Below, piece after piece: positions 53,374 through 62,193 of a stretch of 64,000 bases of DNA (within the stretch, counting starts at the first letter, position 1; the number at the start of each line of letters is the position of its first letter). This DNA comes from Tritrichomonas musculus (lineage: Eukaryota > Parabasalia > Tritrichomonadida > Tritrichomonadidae), in contig JAPFFF010000001.1 of the NCBI GenBank assembly GCA_039105265.1, positions 7,006,001 through 7,070,000 on the forward strand, written 5' to 3'. The notes under the pieces were generated by a model. The model worked only from the letters and a program-made list of their open reading frames with translations. It made no database searches and was not told where the DNA came from. The position numbers and the translations under genes were made by a program.

Positions 53374-53505
53374 TCATGAATACATTTTTGTTCTTATCTC
53401 TTCACTGAGTTCTGGTTCTTTGTCAGGCATCATTAAAGATACTTCAACAAGCTTCACTAAAAATAAACCTGTTAATAATGAAACAACTAATATTTCATAT
53501 ATCAT
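53374..53505 (-). CDS. Conserved 43-aa membrane micro-protein, E-4
   Basis: Same frame and position as in E-1 and E-2, with a small change near the end of the membrane span. Confidence 0.5.
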   Translation of the reverse strand: MIYEILVVSLLTGLFLVKLVEVSLMMPDKEPELSEEIRTKMYS

Positions 53506-53515
53506 TTATTAGTTT

Positions 53516-54085
53516 TTAAATACATGTTTTTAATGAAATGTTGTGTCTAATGAGTTCTGTATAAATGCTATTATATTTGTATTTCAAGTCATTTGATTCA
53601 TTATTTTTGTACACCAATATCCTATCAATCAAAAGATATTTGGAACGAGAAACACAACCATTACACGAACAATCATCATTGACAATCAATTCAACTTTAT
53701 CTGCTTGTGTTAGTAATTTGATGAGTTCCATTAATGTATTTGAATGACAAATCAATAAATCATTGACTTTTATTGGGTTTGTTTCATAGATTGACAACAA
53801 TATCTCAAGAAATTTGTTTCTGGCTTCAAGTTCTGTTATATCAGCTCCTATATCACTTATACCCCTTTCTAGTGAAACGCTGTTTGTTGGAAGCTGTGAT
53901 TGATATACTCCATTCATCTGAGGTATAGTAAAATTTGTGGCTTGAGATGATTGTGGTAATGGTTGAACTGATGGATATTCAACTGGTTGTGGTTGCTTTG
54001 GTTTGATGTTTATATTAATACTGGTTGATTGCTCCTGCTTAACTGATGCATCGTTTTCTGATGATAGAATACGTGCTTTATTCAT
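53516..54085 (-). CDS. Unknown 189-aa protein with Cys cluster, E-4
   Basis: Close copy of 36803, with DDCSCNGC at the cluster. Confidence 0.55.
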   Translation of the reverse strand: MNKARILSSENDASVKQEQSTSININIKPKQPQPVEYPSVQPLPQSSQATNFTIPQMNGVYQSQLPTNSVSLERGISDIGADITELEARNKFLEILLSIYETNPIKVNDLLICHSNTLMELIKLLTQADKVELIVNDDCSCNGCVSRSKYLLIDRILVYKNNESNDLKYKYNSIYTELIRHNISLKTCI

Positions 54086-54149
54086 ATTAAAGTTATTCGT
54101 TTTAGGTAAAAATAAAACAACATTAATGATGAGCCATTCAATGATTCAT

Positions 54150-54395
54150 TTATAAAGTCATTTGTTCAGCTGATTTAATACGTTCATCAATGGTTCTTAA
54201 TTGTATTTTAATTGATTCAATATCATTAAATAGCTGTTTATATATCGACAGTATGTGAATCATCTTATCAAAAGTTCCGTTTAATGCATCATCTTCAGAA
54301 TTCATACATTTATCAAATATCTTATCCTTTACCCTTCTAAACTGAGCGTGTAAAGATGATGTATCACAACTCAAACCATTAATGGCACTATTCAT
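54150..54395 (-). CDS. Small helical protein (81 aa), E-4
   Basis: Protein identical to the E-1 and E-2 copies. The leader TTTTATTTTTGG is conserved. Confidence 0.55.
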   Translation of the reverse strand: MNSAINGLSCDTSSLHAQFRRVKDKIFDKCMNSEDDALNGTFDKMIHILSIYKQLFNDIESIKIQLRTIDERIKSAEQMTL

Positions 54396-54492
54396 TTAAA
54401 CCAAAAATAAAACTTCAAAATGATTTTTGATGACTGATACCTAAAATATAAGTCATTTATTTGATTTCAATTGAAGGTTAAAATTACCCCTT

Positions 54493-54583
54493 TTAATAGC
54501 TCTTTTTATTATCATTGTCATCTTCATTGTCATGCGTCTTTTGCCTTTTGAATGTGAGAATCCTGTTAATCATGTATGATGTT
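54493..54583 (-). pseudogene. End of the 135-aa gene, E-4 (E-5 inserted)
   Basis: Encodes the last part of the helix-turn-helix-like protein. The tip of E-5 starts at 54584 directly after GATGTT (54578-54583), the expected target duplication. Confidence 0.7.
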
Positions 54584-54869
54584 AGTAGTATAGTATAGGC
54601 GGTGTCTCATACTTCGCCACCGCCTACACTGCTCGCCACCAAGCTCAGGTACACCTTCGCTTGGGCCTCGCTACCCGGCCAAATACCCTCTGAAAACCTA
54701 TCGTAAGTACACACTCTCTACTTTCACTATTCCACCAATGTCATTTCCAAGGTATGGAGTAGTTTTTGAGCTTTCTAATGGTGTTTTTTGAATTCTACAC
54801 CCGAAAATACGTTATTTCTTGTATTGGCACGACCCCGAAATATTGAGTAGAAATTGAGTTATGATCGAT
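54584..54869. other. E-5 terminal region
   Basis: The first 80 bases are GC-rich with paired arms (TAGGCGGTG against CACCGCCTA near 54595-54633, and AAGCTCAGG with CTTCGCTTGGGCC further on). The remainder is plain AT-rich DNA without a gene. Confidence 0.45.
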
Positions 54870-55146
54870 TTAATATTTTCTCTCAATTATTTTTATGCCA
54901 GAAGTATTTTTTTTTCTCTCAAATATTTTTATTTTAAAAGAAAATTATTTTCTCTCAATTATTTTTATGCCAGAAGTATATTTTTTTTCTTTCAAATATT
55001 TATACGAAAAGAAAATTATTTTCTCTCAATTATTTTTATGGCAGAAGAATTTTTTTCTATCAAATATTTATACGAAAAAAGAAAATTATTTTCTCTCAAT
55101 TATTTTTGTGCCAGAAGTATATTTTTTCTCTCAAATATTTTGAATA
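54870..55146. repeat. Tandem repeat, unit about 71 bp, four copies
   Basis: Each unit contains CTCTCAATTATTTTTATGCC and AGAAAATTATTTT. Unit starts are at 54880, 54952, 55023 and 55093. The open frames across it are repeat artefacts. Confidence 0.75.
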
Positions 55147-55330
55147 AATTATTTATATATAATGACCGATTTTTTGAATGAATAAATTTGTATGGTTGTA
55201 AATTTTTTGAAAGGATAAATCTGTGTGGTTGAGGTTATTTTGAATGATTATATTGCGTACGTTCTCACTTTTTGAATGGGTAAAATCTGTATGGTTGGGA
55301 TATTTTTGAATAGGAACGCTGCGTACGATT

Positions 55331-55450
55331 ACACTTTTTCTGAGGACCGATCATAACTTTTTGAGAGATTCGTTCCCACTTTTTCTGAGGACCGATCACA
55401 ACTTTTTGAGAGATTCGTTCCCACTTTTTGAGAGGACCGATCCCACTTTT
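55331..55450. repeat. Tandem repeat, unit about 45 bp, two and a half copies
   Basis: Units contain TGAGGACCGATCA and CTTTTTGAGAGATTCGTTCC, with starts near 55341, 55386 and 55430. The 15-residue periodic frame on the minus strand is a by-product. Confidence 0.7.
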
Positions 55451-55642
55451 TCTGAGAAAACTTTTTGATAAATAAACTTTTTGAATTGAAAACTTTTTCT
55501 GAGGTTTACGTGCCAAAATCCAACATCAATAAAAAAGTGACATTTTTTTACAAAATTCCCAAAAATTAATGACCCTTTAAAAAATTTCCAAATTTTTATA
55601 ATTTTTTATAATTTTTTAAAATTTTTAAAATCTTAATAAAAA

Positions 55643-56129
55643 AAATACATTACCCCATACACAAAAATATAAAAAATAAGAAAAATAAAAAAAATAAAGA
55701 AAAAATTACTTACCCCCCTTCTCAAAATTTCCCAACAAGCAAAAAATAAGAAAAATAACTCAAATGCAAAAAGAAAATATAAAAATTACTTACCCCCCTT
55801 CTCAAAAAGTTTCAAAAATTAAAAAATAAAAAAATAAGGAAAAATACATTACCCCATACACAAAAATATAAAAAATAAGAAAAATAAAAAAAATAAAGAA
55901 AAAATTACTTACCCCCCTTCTCAAAATTTCCCAACAAGCAAAAAATAAGAAAAATAACTCAAATGCAAAAAGAAAATATAAAAATTACTTACCCCCTTCT
56001 CAAAAAGTTTCAAAAATTAAAAAATAAAAAAATAAGGAAAAATACATTACCCCATACCAAAAAAATTAAAAAATAAAAAAATAAAGAAAAATACATTACC
56101 CCATACCAAAAATATTTTATTTTTATAAA
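55643..56129. repeat. Tandem repeat, unit about 199 bp, two and a half copies
   Basis: Unit landmarks are ATACATTACCCCATAC (55645, 55844, 56042 and once more near 56092) and TTACTTACCCCCCTTCTC. The strand is extremely A-rich with very few G bases. Confidence 0.75.
56115..56125 (+). promoter_or_regulatory. TTTTATTTTTA motif before the 438-aa gene
   Basis: Lies four bases upstream of the ATG at 56130, as in the other elements. Confidence 0.4.
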
Positions 56130-57446
56130 ATGTATCCAACACTTAATCCGGCTGAAGAACCAACACCTATACCAATTGAATATGTATATTTTTTAGAAGA
56201 TGGGGAACGAGATATAAGTAAACCAAATCGATATTACTTTAATTTTCCTCAAGAATGGTGTACTTCAAATAGAGGGGAATCAATTGTAGGCGTGAGAAGA
56301 ATTTTTATGTTGGCTAGAAGTAGAAAAATAGAATTCACGCTTGGAGTTAGAAAATATAGACGAAACGAATTTGATAAACTTAAACATGATAATCCCCAAT
56401 TTTCATATGAACAATTATTTTACCATCTTGAAGATGAACAAAAGAGTGAGGTATTCATAAATATAAATTCTTGGCTAAATAGAGAAAATGATTTACGAGA
56501 AATATGGAATGATATGAGAGCTGCTATTGAGGCAAAATTTGCAGAGTTTAATATTGGTGCGGATATAATCAATAAAGAACACAATTTTAATTTAGATAAC
56601 CAAGAACTAAAATTAAGCACAAAATATTCTAATTTAGTTACTGAATATCAAGATTTGCAAAAAGTAATAGAAGACCTCACAAATCAAATATTTAATGAGA
56701 AAGATGAAAAAGTGAAAGCTAAGCTACAAGAAGAATTAGATAAAAAGAATGAAGAAGATAAAATGAATATAAACCTCAGACGCAATGTTCAAAAAGAAAT
56801 GGAAAAAATAAGAGAAGAAATCAAGTTAAGTGAACAGAAACCTACATTTATTGAAGAAAAAGAAGGACTAAGACAAAGAGATGTACAAACAGATGGTTAT
56901 TATAATTATTCGGAGAATCATTTTACAGAAATATTCTATTCACCAACTAATGGAGAGATACTTCAAGGCAGTAAATATAAAAACTATTATGTTGACCTAT
57001 CAATAAGTTTTAGAGTAAGACCAAAAGATGATTATTCACCATATAGACGATATGATTTTAATGATGTATTCAATATAGGTTATGAAGATTTTAATAATAA
57101 CCCATGGGATTATATGGATCCTGAAAAACCTGTCAAGGATAAAGATGGGAATATTATTAGATATGAAGGGAAATGGATGAGGGAAATAAAGTTTAAAAAT
57201 GTTTGGGATAGACATTCGTGTTCAATATACTCTTCATTAGCTGAGCAGTCAAATAAATATTATTTAGGCAATAGTCAAATAGACTTTTACCCAATCAAGT
57301 ACTTCAAGCTAAACTCAACAGATCAAAGATTTTGGGTAGAATTCAATTCAGGGCGTCATAATAATATTCCTGTTCTGGTACCAAACAATGAATCATTTGT
57401 CATTGAAATGCAATTATTACCATTTAAGAAGATGCTTTACATTTAA
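56130..57446 (+). CDS. Penton-like protein with coiled-coil insert (438 aa), E-5
   Basis: The start (DISKPNRYYFNFPQEW ... GESIVGVRRIFMLARS) and end (YLGNSQIDFYPIKYFKLN, RFWVEFNSGRHNNIPVLVPNNESFVIEMQLLPF) parallel the 116-aa and 130-aa penton-like proteins. Between them sit about 130 residues of charged helix (150-280) that should form a long coiled coil, then a second strand-rich part. This suggests a single jelly-roll with a projecting stalk. The alignment is by eye and remote. It is the first gene of a tightly spaced run (11 bases to the integrase). Confidence 0.45.
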   Translation: MYPTLNPAEEPTPIPIEYVYFLEDGERDISKPNRYYFNFPQEWCTSNRGESIVGVRRIFMLARSRKIEFTLGVRKYRRNEFDKLKHDNPQFSYEQLFYHLEDEQKSEVFININSWLNRENDLREIWNDMRAAIEAKFAEFNIGADIINKEHNFNLDNQELKLSTKYSNLVTEYQDLQKVIEDLTNQIFNEKDEKVKAKLQEELDKKNEEDKMNINLRRNVQKEMEKIREEIKLSEQKPTFIEEKEGLRQRDVQTDGYYNYSENHFTEIFYSPTNGEILQGSKYKNYYVDLSISFRVRPKDDYSPYRRYDFNDVFNIGYEDFNNNPWDYMDPEKPVKDKDGNIIRYEGKWMREIKFKNVWDRHSCSIYSSLAEQSNKYYLGNSQIDFYPIKYFKLNSTDQRFWVEFNSGRHNNIPVLVPNNESFVIEMQLLPFKKMLYI

Positions 57447-57457
57447 GACTAATTTAA

Positions 57458-58543
57458 ATGAACAAAAAGCATTTTAAGACAATTAATGAGCTTCATTCTT
57501 TTTTTCCTTGGAGATCTGCCTCTAAATTTGTTCCACTCGCAAAACGATATGGATTCACAGAAGAAGCCGCATTAGATTATTTAAGGAAGATAGTACATGA
57601 TGTAAAGGTACCAAAGGTAAAGTTTATGAATATCTATTCTAAACACTCTGGGGGATATCAAATGGACACATTCATCAATGATAAGACAAAGGATGGTCTC
57701 AACTATTTGATGCTAATTAATATTAACACAAGAAAAGCATATTGTTATCCAATGAAGGGGAAAGGTGCAAAAGAAGTAGTCAAGGCATTAAATAAATTTT
57801 TTGAGGACGAGCCAGATGTCTATTCGATAACATCAGACCAGGATGCTGCTTACTTGTCCAATGATGTATTACAGTTGATGAAGACCAAAAATATTGTTTA
57901 CACTACTACCGAGGATAATAATCATAATGTACTAGGTATCATAAATAGGTTCATGAGAACGATTAGAGACATGGTAGGCGAGAACAGGTTCATCAATGAG
58001 AAAGAAATGGATAGTTTAATAGATTCATACAACAATTCTCCCCACAGATCATTGGACTATAAGATACCAAACGAGATGATAGAGAAAGATGAAAAAGAAT
58101 ATGTAAAAACCAAGTCGCAAAACAATCCATATGACTTTAAGCCAAATGATAGAGTTAGAATTATTCAGGCTAAGGAGCCATTTTCGAAGCGCAGGAACAA
58201 GGTAAGCAAGGAAGCATATATAGTTGATTCAAAGGCTGGGAACCAATTTATAATTAAGTCCAAAGATGAGTCAATAGACAAACTCCCTGGTTATAGGTTA
58301 ATCAAGACACAAAACAAAAATATTGCACAAACACTTAAGGGAGGCAAGAGAGGTATTGTGGAGAAGATTATTTCTTATGATACAACAAAGAACAAATATA
58401 AAATTAAATACAGCGAAGGTACAGAAGACATCATACCGGCTAAAAATTTACGAGAAGGTGCTCCAACAAAGCTATCTAATCTTGAAGTGGATTACTGGTC
58501 AAAGAAGAAAAATATACCCAACAATATAAAGAAATGGATTTAA
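57458..58543 (+). CDS. INT: Maverick integrase with C-terminal barrel (361 aa), E-5
   Basis: The rve-type core shows YQMDTFINDKT, YLMLININTRKAYCYPMKGK, VYSITSDQDAAYL and RFMRTIRDMVGEN, then NNSPHRSLDYKIPNEM, the usual Maverick and retroviral end of the core. An SH3-like segment follows (DRVRIIQAKEPFSKRRNK), and then a second barrel-like segment (GIVEKIISYDTTKNKYKIKY followed by SEGTEDIIPAKNL) resembling Tudor or chromo-barrel folds. Such tails may tether the integrase to chromatin. The gene lies in a run with the ATPase 10 bases downstream. Confidence 0.8.
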   Translation: MNKKHFKTINELHSFFPWRSASKFVPLAKRYGFTEEAALDYLRKIVHDVKVPKVKFMNIYSKHSGGYQMDTFINDKTKDGLNYLMLININTRKAYCYPMKGKGAKEVVKALNKFFEDEPDVYSITSDQDAAYLSNDVLQLMKTKNIVYTTTEDNNHNVLGIINRFMRTIRDMVGENRFINEKEMDSLIDSYNNSPHRSLDYKIPNEMIEKDEKEYVKTKSQNNPYDFKPNDRVRIIQAKEPFSKRRNKVSKEAYIVDSKAGNQFIIKSKDESIDKLPGYRLIKTQNKNIAQTLKGGKRGIVEKIISYDTTKNKYKIKYSEGTEDIIPAKNLREGAPTKLSNLEVDYWSKKKNIPNNIKKWI

Positions 58544-58553
58544 CCACAAATAA

Positions 58554-59411
58554 ATGTCTAAACAAATAATGAAAGAAGTGGAATCCTTAATCCAAAAGAC
58601 AATGAAGAAGAACCAGAAAGAGATAGAGGCAGCACTGATGAAACCTCTCCATCCTTCATATCCATTTAGTACGAATGGAATTATATTTCTTATTGGACGT
58701 CCAGGTGCAGGTAAGAGTTATTGGTTGTGGTCTCACATACTCATTACTGAACGTCTATTTAAGCATCCGTACTATCAAAAAATTATATTCTGTTCAACAA
58801 GTGGCAAAATGGACAAAACCGCTGAGGCAATGAGTAAAGAGGTAAAGACACCAATAGTATATCTTAATGAATCCCAATTGATGGATTACCTAAAGAAACA
58901 CCTCAAAAGAAAAATAAAATATTATGCAATGGTTAAACATGTATTATCAAAAATGAAGGAAACAAATGAAGAAATGCAAAGACTTATAAACAAGCACTCC
59001 CTCCAAGAAATAGATGATAGAATAGTATATATAGCCAATAAGTTAGTAAAATACCAAACCTCTTCTTACCCATATAACACACTAATAATATTGGATGACT
59101 GTGCAGGAAGCGATTTGTTAACACATAATAATACAGAATTCCTTAGACTATTAACCAAGACAAGACATTATAATATTACCTGCATCATGGCTATTCAGAC
59201 AATCAGATTCGTACACATAAATGCAAAAAGATTGGCCACGGATATCATATGCTATAGTGGATACTCAGAAGAAGATTTTACTTCCTTGCTTCAACAAACA
59301 AATAACAACCTTAATATCAAGAAGACGGTAAAAGAATATTTACAGCATAGAGATCTTCATTCAAAATTTATTATGAACATAACCGCCAATAAATATTACT
59401 TTGAAAAGTAG
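58554..59411 (+). CDS. ATP: DNA-packaging ATPase, FtsK/HerA type (285 aa), E-5
   Basis: Walker A IGRPGAGKSY (47-56) and Walker B NTLIILDDCAGS (175-186), then FLRLLTKTRHYNITCIMAIQT as the sensor-like strand. Length and motif spacing match the E-2 ATPase, though the sequences are far apart. Role: pumping DNA into the capsid. Confidence 0.8.
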   Translation: MSKQIMKEVESLIQKTMKKNQKEIEAALMKPLHPSYPFSTNGIIFLIGRPGAGKSYWLWSHILITERLFKHPYYQKIIFCSTSGKMDKTAEAMSKEVKTPIVYLNESQLMDYLKKHLKRKIKYYAMVKHVLSKMKETNEEMQRLINKHSLQEIDDRIVYIANKLVKYQTSSYPYNTLIILDDCAGSDLLTHNNTEFLRLLTKTRHYNITCIMAIQTIRFVHINAKRLATDIICYSGYSEEDFTSLLQQTNNNLNIKKTVKEYLQHRDLHSKFIMNITANKYYFEK

Positions 59412-59428
59412 TTTTATTTGTAAATTAA

Positions 59429-59959
59429 ATGCCTTCAGGAACAATCGATTCTGGAAAATATATTCAATCTACTACACCAGATTCTGGTGGTAGTACTTTT
59501 GGGAAATTTATAAATAATGCATGGAATTCTGTAAAATCTGGTTTTGGGAAAGTAAGTAAATTCATTGGTGATAGTGCAGTTGGGAAAGCTGGCAAGTGGG
59601 TTTGGAAGAATAAGATACCGGTACTAAATACCGTAGGAGGAGCAACACAAGCTTTTGGAACAATAACGGGTAATCCAGCAGCAATAGGTATAGGTAAAGG
59701 ATTGACAACAATAGCAAGTGGAATAAAAGAAGGAGAAGTAAAGGCAGCATTAGAAAAGAATATAGCAGAAAGACAACCTAATCCGTTAGGTAGTAATGTA
59801 ATGTATGCAGATTTTCCACGCATTCATTATTCGAGAAAGCCAGCTGCTTATAAAATATATCAGAACAGAAGTAAATATGTGGACGAAGCAGAAGCACATA
59901 TAGCGAAATTGAATAAAAGAAAGAGAAAGAAATCAAGAAAAACAAAGAAAACTCAATAA
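59429..59959 (+). CDS. pVI-like virion protein (176 aa), E-5
   Basis: The N-terminal third holds amphipathic helices with Gly and Lys (FGKFINNAWNSVKSGFGKV). A hydrophobic Gly/Ala-rich stretch follows (NTVGGATQAFGTITGNPAAIGIGKGL). The C terminus is strongly basic (KLNKRKRKKSRKTKKTQ). The plan is that of adenovirus-type minor core proteins and of the 83-aa peptide in E-2. It could coat DNA and disturb membranes on entry. Inferred from composition and from its place between ATPase and capsid genes. Confidence 0.5.
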   Translation: MPSGTIDSGKYIQSTTPDSGGSTFGKFINNAWNSVKSGFGKVSKFIGDSAVGKAGKWVWKNKIPVLNTVGGATQAFGTITGNPAAIGIGKGLTTIASGIKEGEVKAALEKNIAERQPNPLGSNVMYADFPRIHYSRKPAAYKIYQNRSKYVDEAEAHIAKLNKRKRKKSRKTKKTQ

Positions 59960-59990
59960 AACTCAATAAAATGATTTTTTTATCAATTAA

Positions 59991-60557
59991 ATGTCTAAGC
60001 ATTTGACAGGATCAAAAAGATTACAAGTAATACAGAACTGGCTTAATGGTCGTGAGGACCCTGATTGGGATGTGCTTCCTACCAAAAAAGAAAACAAATA
60101 TATAGTAAAAAGAAGAGAGCAACCATTAACAAAACCACCACCTGAACCATTAACTAAAACAGAAACGATTGAAGAAAAAGTTGTTGGTCAGAATTCCGAC
60201 CCACCTGAGGAACCGGTAAAAGAAATACCAAAACCCAAAAAACCAATAATTGAAGAACAACCAAAACAAGTATATGACCCAACAATAAATATAGAAATAC
60301 TAAACCAATTAAAGCTATTAGGCGAAGAGTTTAAAAACGAAAGGGCTAAGAAAGAACAGAAGAAAATGATAAAAGATGTAATACAAAAACAAATGAGAAA
60401 ACCATATTATCCACAGTTTACTCAGCCACAATACATAAACGCCTTGAGCCAAGAACCAAATCAAATAGAAGACGAATCAGAAGAGGAACCAATACCAGTA
60501 ATCCCACCTCAACCTATTCGTAGAAGACGAAATAATATTTTCTCTGATATGATTTAA
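59991..60557 (+). CDS. Unknown Pro/Lys-rich protein (188 aa), E-5
   Basis: Charged, proline-rich and mostly disordered (EPVKEIPKPKKPIIEEQPK), with one helical stretch (NIEILNQLKLLGEEFKNERAKKEQKKM) and a basic end (PIRRRRNNIFSDMI). The palindrome-like GGTCAGAATTCCGACC (60186-60201) lies in the coding sequence. It may be the E-5 counterpart of the 334-aa Arg-tailed protein. Function unknown. Confidence 0.5.
   Translation: MSKHLTGSKRLQVIQNWLNGREDPDWDVLPTKKENKYIVKRREQPLTKPPPEPLTKTETIEEKVVGQNSDPPEEPVKEIPKPKKPIIEEQPKQVYDPTINIEILNQLKLLGEEFKNERAKKEQKKMIKDVIQKQMRKPYYPQFTQPQYINALSQEPNQIEDESEEEPIPVIPPQPIRRRRNNIFSDMI
60186..60201. repeat. GAATTC-centred near-palindrome in the 188-aa gene
   Basis: GGTCAGAATTCCGACC differs by one base from the perfect palindrome at 49417-49432 in E-3. 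Confidence 0.65.
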
Positions 60558-60588
60558 TTTGCTTTTGTTATTTTTCTCAAAAGAAAAT

Positions 60589-62163
60589 ATGTTAAATCCA
60601 GAAATTGAACTAAGGACGTCAGCTGAAACATGTACCCAAATTGCTAGCTATTTTGATATTGTTGATAATTGTATAGCCTTATCAGATACCAACAAGCAAT
60701 ACACAATTAGTCCACAAACATCATATTCTCCATCGCCTCCAATACCTCAAGGCTCATATACAAGTGCAATTATATCACCTAACACAAACAATACAGCAGA
60801 CATATATAATGGATTTATTAGAGCTGACATGGAGGTAAAGATTAAAGAAATGGCAGAACAAGAAGTTAAAGCAACAATTGATGGTGAATATCAATTCAAC
60901 AGAGTATGGTTTGGTTTCAAGGATGCTAGAGATGCTGTTGAGAAATATGAAATAGTAGCTAACGGAATAACGATATATACCCAGAACTTTGGTTGCGAAG
61001 AATCATTTCTAACTGCATGTTGTGCGAATGAAACAACAAAGAGAGCAGATGTATATTCAAAGGCAAGACATAAAGATATATGGAATGGTAATTCAGGCAG
61101 CAGAACAGGATTTATTGTTGATTGGGCCGAAGGATGGAAAGACAAAACATATAAAATTCACCTAAAGATTGATTTAAGAAGGTTCTTACCATTATCAAAT
61201 ATTAAATACCTTCCAGCATTTGCAGGCAAGATTGAACTCCGATTATTCTTTTCATGTGAAGGTATGGTATGTTGTCCAATGGGTCCAGGAAAAGCGTTCG
61301 AACATAATAATGTCGTTAATTCAACTTACACATTACCAATCATCACAAATGAATTTACACCCATTAAAGAACCAATTATTATGTATACAGGTTTAACTAA
61401 TAAAGTACTAACAGCAAAAGACAGAACATTTCAAGTCACTGAATATAAAGTTACTGAGTGTTCATCTATTATTCCTTGTTTTGGTATAGAAGATAATATT
61501 TATTCCAGTCTAGTACAAAGATATGCTGACCCAACTCATCCACTAACATTTCCAACCCAAACACTTTCTGTCTATACTACTACTGCTCCATTAAAGAATC
61601 CGAATTGTAAATCCACCTGCACCATTACTCCACGTTTTGTTGATTCCATATTTTGTCTATTTCCAGAAAAGCATACCCACCATACAGTATTTAGGAATCC
61701 ACAATTTAAGTTATTCCAATTAAACTGTGGAGGATATGGAAACATTCCTGCAAAGCCATTTGGTACAACTGTTGAATACCCAGAGTTCCTTGAATATTGT
61801 CAGAACGCAATGAACATGAATGGAGGACAGAGTGGATTTAATAAAGAAGTTGTTGCATCATTAACCAATGACCAACCATACGCACGCTCTATTGGAAATT
61901 ATCCTGATGACCGAACAAGTTTCTTTATTGCTCTCCCAACTGAAACTGATAATACTTATCAACAGGGATTAACCTCTTTGTCACCAATCAATTTTGAAAT
62001 AATTGTAACACAAGAAACAGGTGACAATACATATGCAAAAGATGTTCAAACACCACCTTTAATATGCCTCTTATTTGATTCTTCTATATCTATTCTTGTT
62101 CAGCCAAATGGTATGCCACCTTTAGTTCGCCTTGGAAATTATGATTTGACCTCTAGAGAATGA
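60589..62163 (+). CDS. MCP: Major capsid protein, double jelly-roll (524 aa), E-5
   Basis: The start is chosen at the ATG giving MLNPEIELRT; the ten codons above it cover the TTATTTTTCTC leader. The first barrel has NRVWFGFKDARDAVEKYEIV, VDWAEGWKDKTYKIHLKIDL and RRFLPLSNIKYLPAFAGKIELRLFF, matching in plan the VEFDLNLPFDDLLALQAF segment of the E-2 capsid. The second barrel has FRNPQFKLFQLNCGGYGNIP and TSFFIALPTETDNTYQQGL, matching FENPVYQNCYLNIGGKNFP and FVFNIQTERSSAGY of E-2. It is shorter because the acidic insertion between barrels is absent. Confidence 0.75.
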   Translation: MLNPEIELRTSAETCTQIASYFDIVDNCIALSDTNKQYTISPQTSYSPSPPIPQGSYTSAIISPNTNNTADIYNGFIRADMEVKIKEMAEQEVKATIDGEYQFNRVWFGFKDARDAVEKYEIVANGITIYTQNFGCEESFLTACCANETTKRADVYSKARHKDIWNGNSGSRTGFIVDWAEGWKDKTYKIHLKIDLRRFLPLSNIKYLPAFAGKIELRLFFSCEGMVCCPMGPGKAFEHNNVVNSTYTLPIITNEFTPIKEPIIMYTGLTNKVLTAKDRTFQVTEYKVTECSSIIPCFGIEDNIYSSLVQRYADPTHPLTFPTQTLSVYTTTAPLKNPNCKSTCTITPRFVDSIFCLFPEKHTHHTVFRNPQFKLFQLNCGGYGNIPAKPFGTTVEYPEFLEYCQNAMNMNGGQSGFNKEVVASLTNDQPYARSIGNYPDDRTSFFIALPTETDNTYQQGLTSLSPINFEIIVTQETGDNTYAKDVQTPPLICLLFDSSISILVQPNGMPPLVRLGNYDLTSRE

Positions 62164-62181
62164 AAACAGTTTTGACATCCA

Positions 62182-62193
62182 TTTTTATTTTTG
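62182..62193 (+). promoter_or_regulatory. TTTTTATTTTTG motif setting the start of the 178-aa gene
   Basis: Lies two bases upstream of the ATG at 62196 and inside a longer upstream frame, which is why the downstream ATG is preferred. Confidence 0.45.

Larger units (their letters stand above)
51411..54583. mobile_element. E-4: right arm of a Maverick close to E-1/E-2, reversed
   Basis: Tip AGTAGTGATAGTAGACCGG. The preceding CAGGTG (51405-51410) is the expected target duplication. Gene order is that of the right arm of E-2, reversed: 68-aa type, 151 aa, ATPase, 43 aa, 189 aa, 81 aa and the end of the 135-aa gene, where E-5 is inserted. The remainder lies beyond E-5. Visible genes are open. Confidence 0.75.

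Noticed and set aside
54861-55181. Phe/Tyr/Leu-rich open frames on the plus strand
   Set aside because: Products of the 71-bp tandem repeat; the composition is that of simple AT-rich sequence.
55265-55516. Minus-strand frame with a 15-residue repeat (GPQKKWERISQKV)
   Set aside because: Arises from the 45-bp DNA repeat in a non-coding zone.
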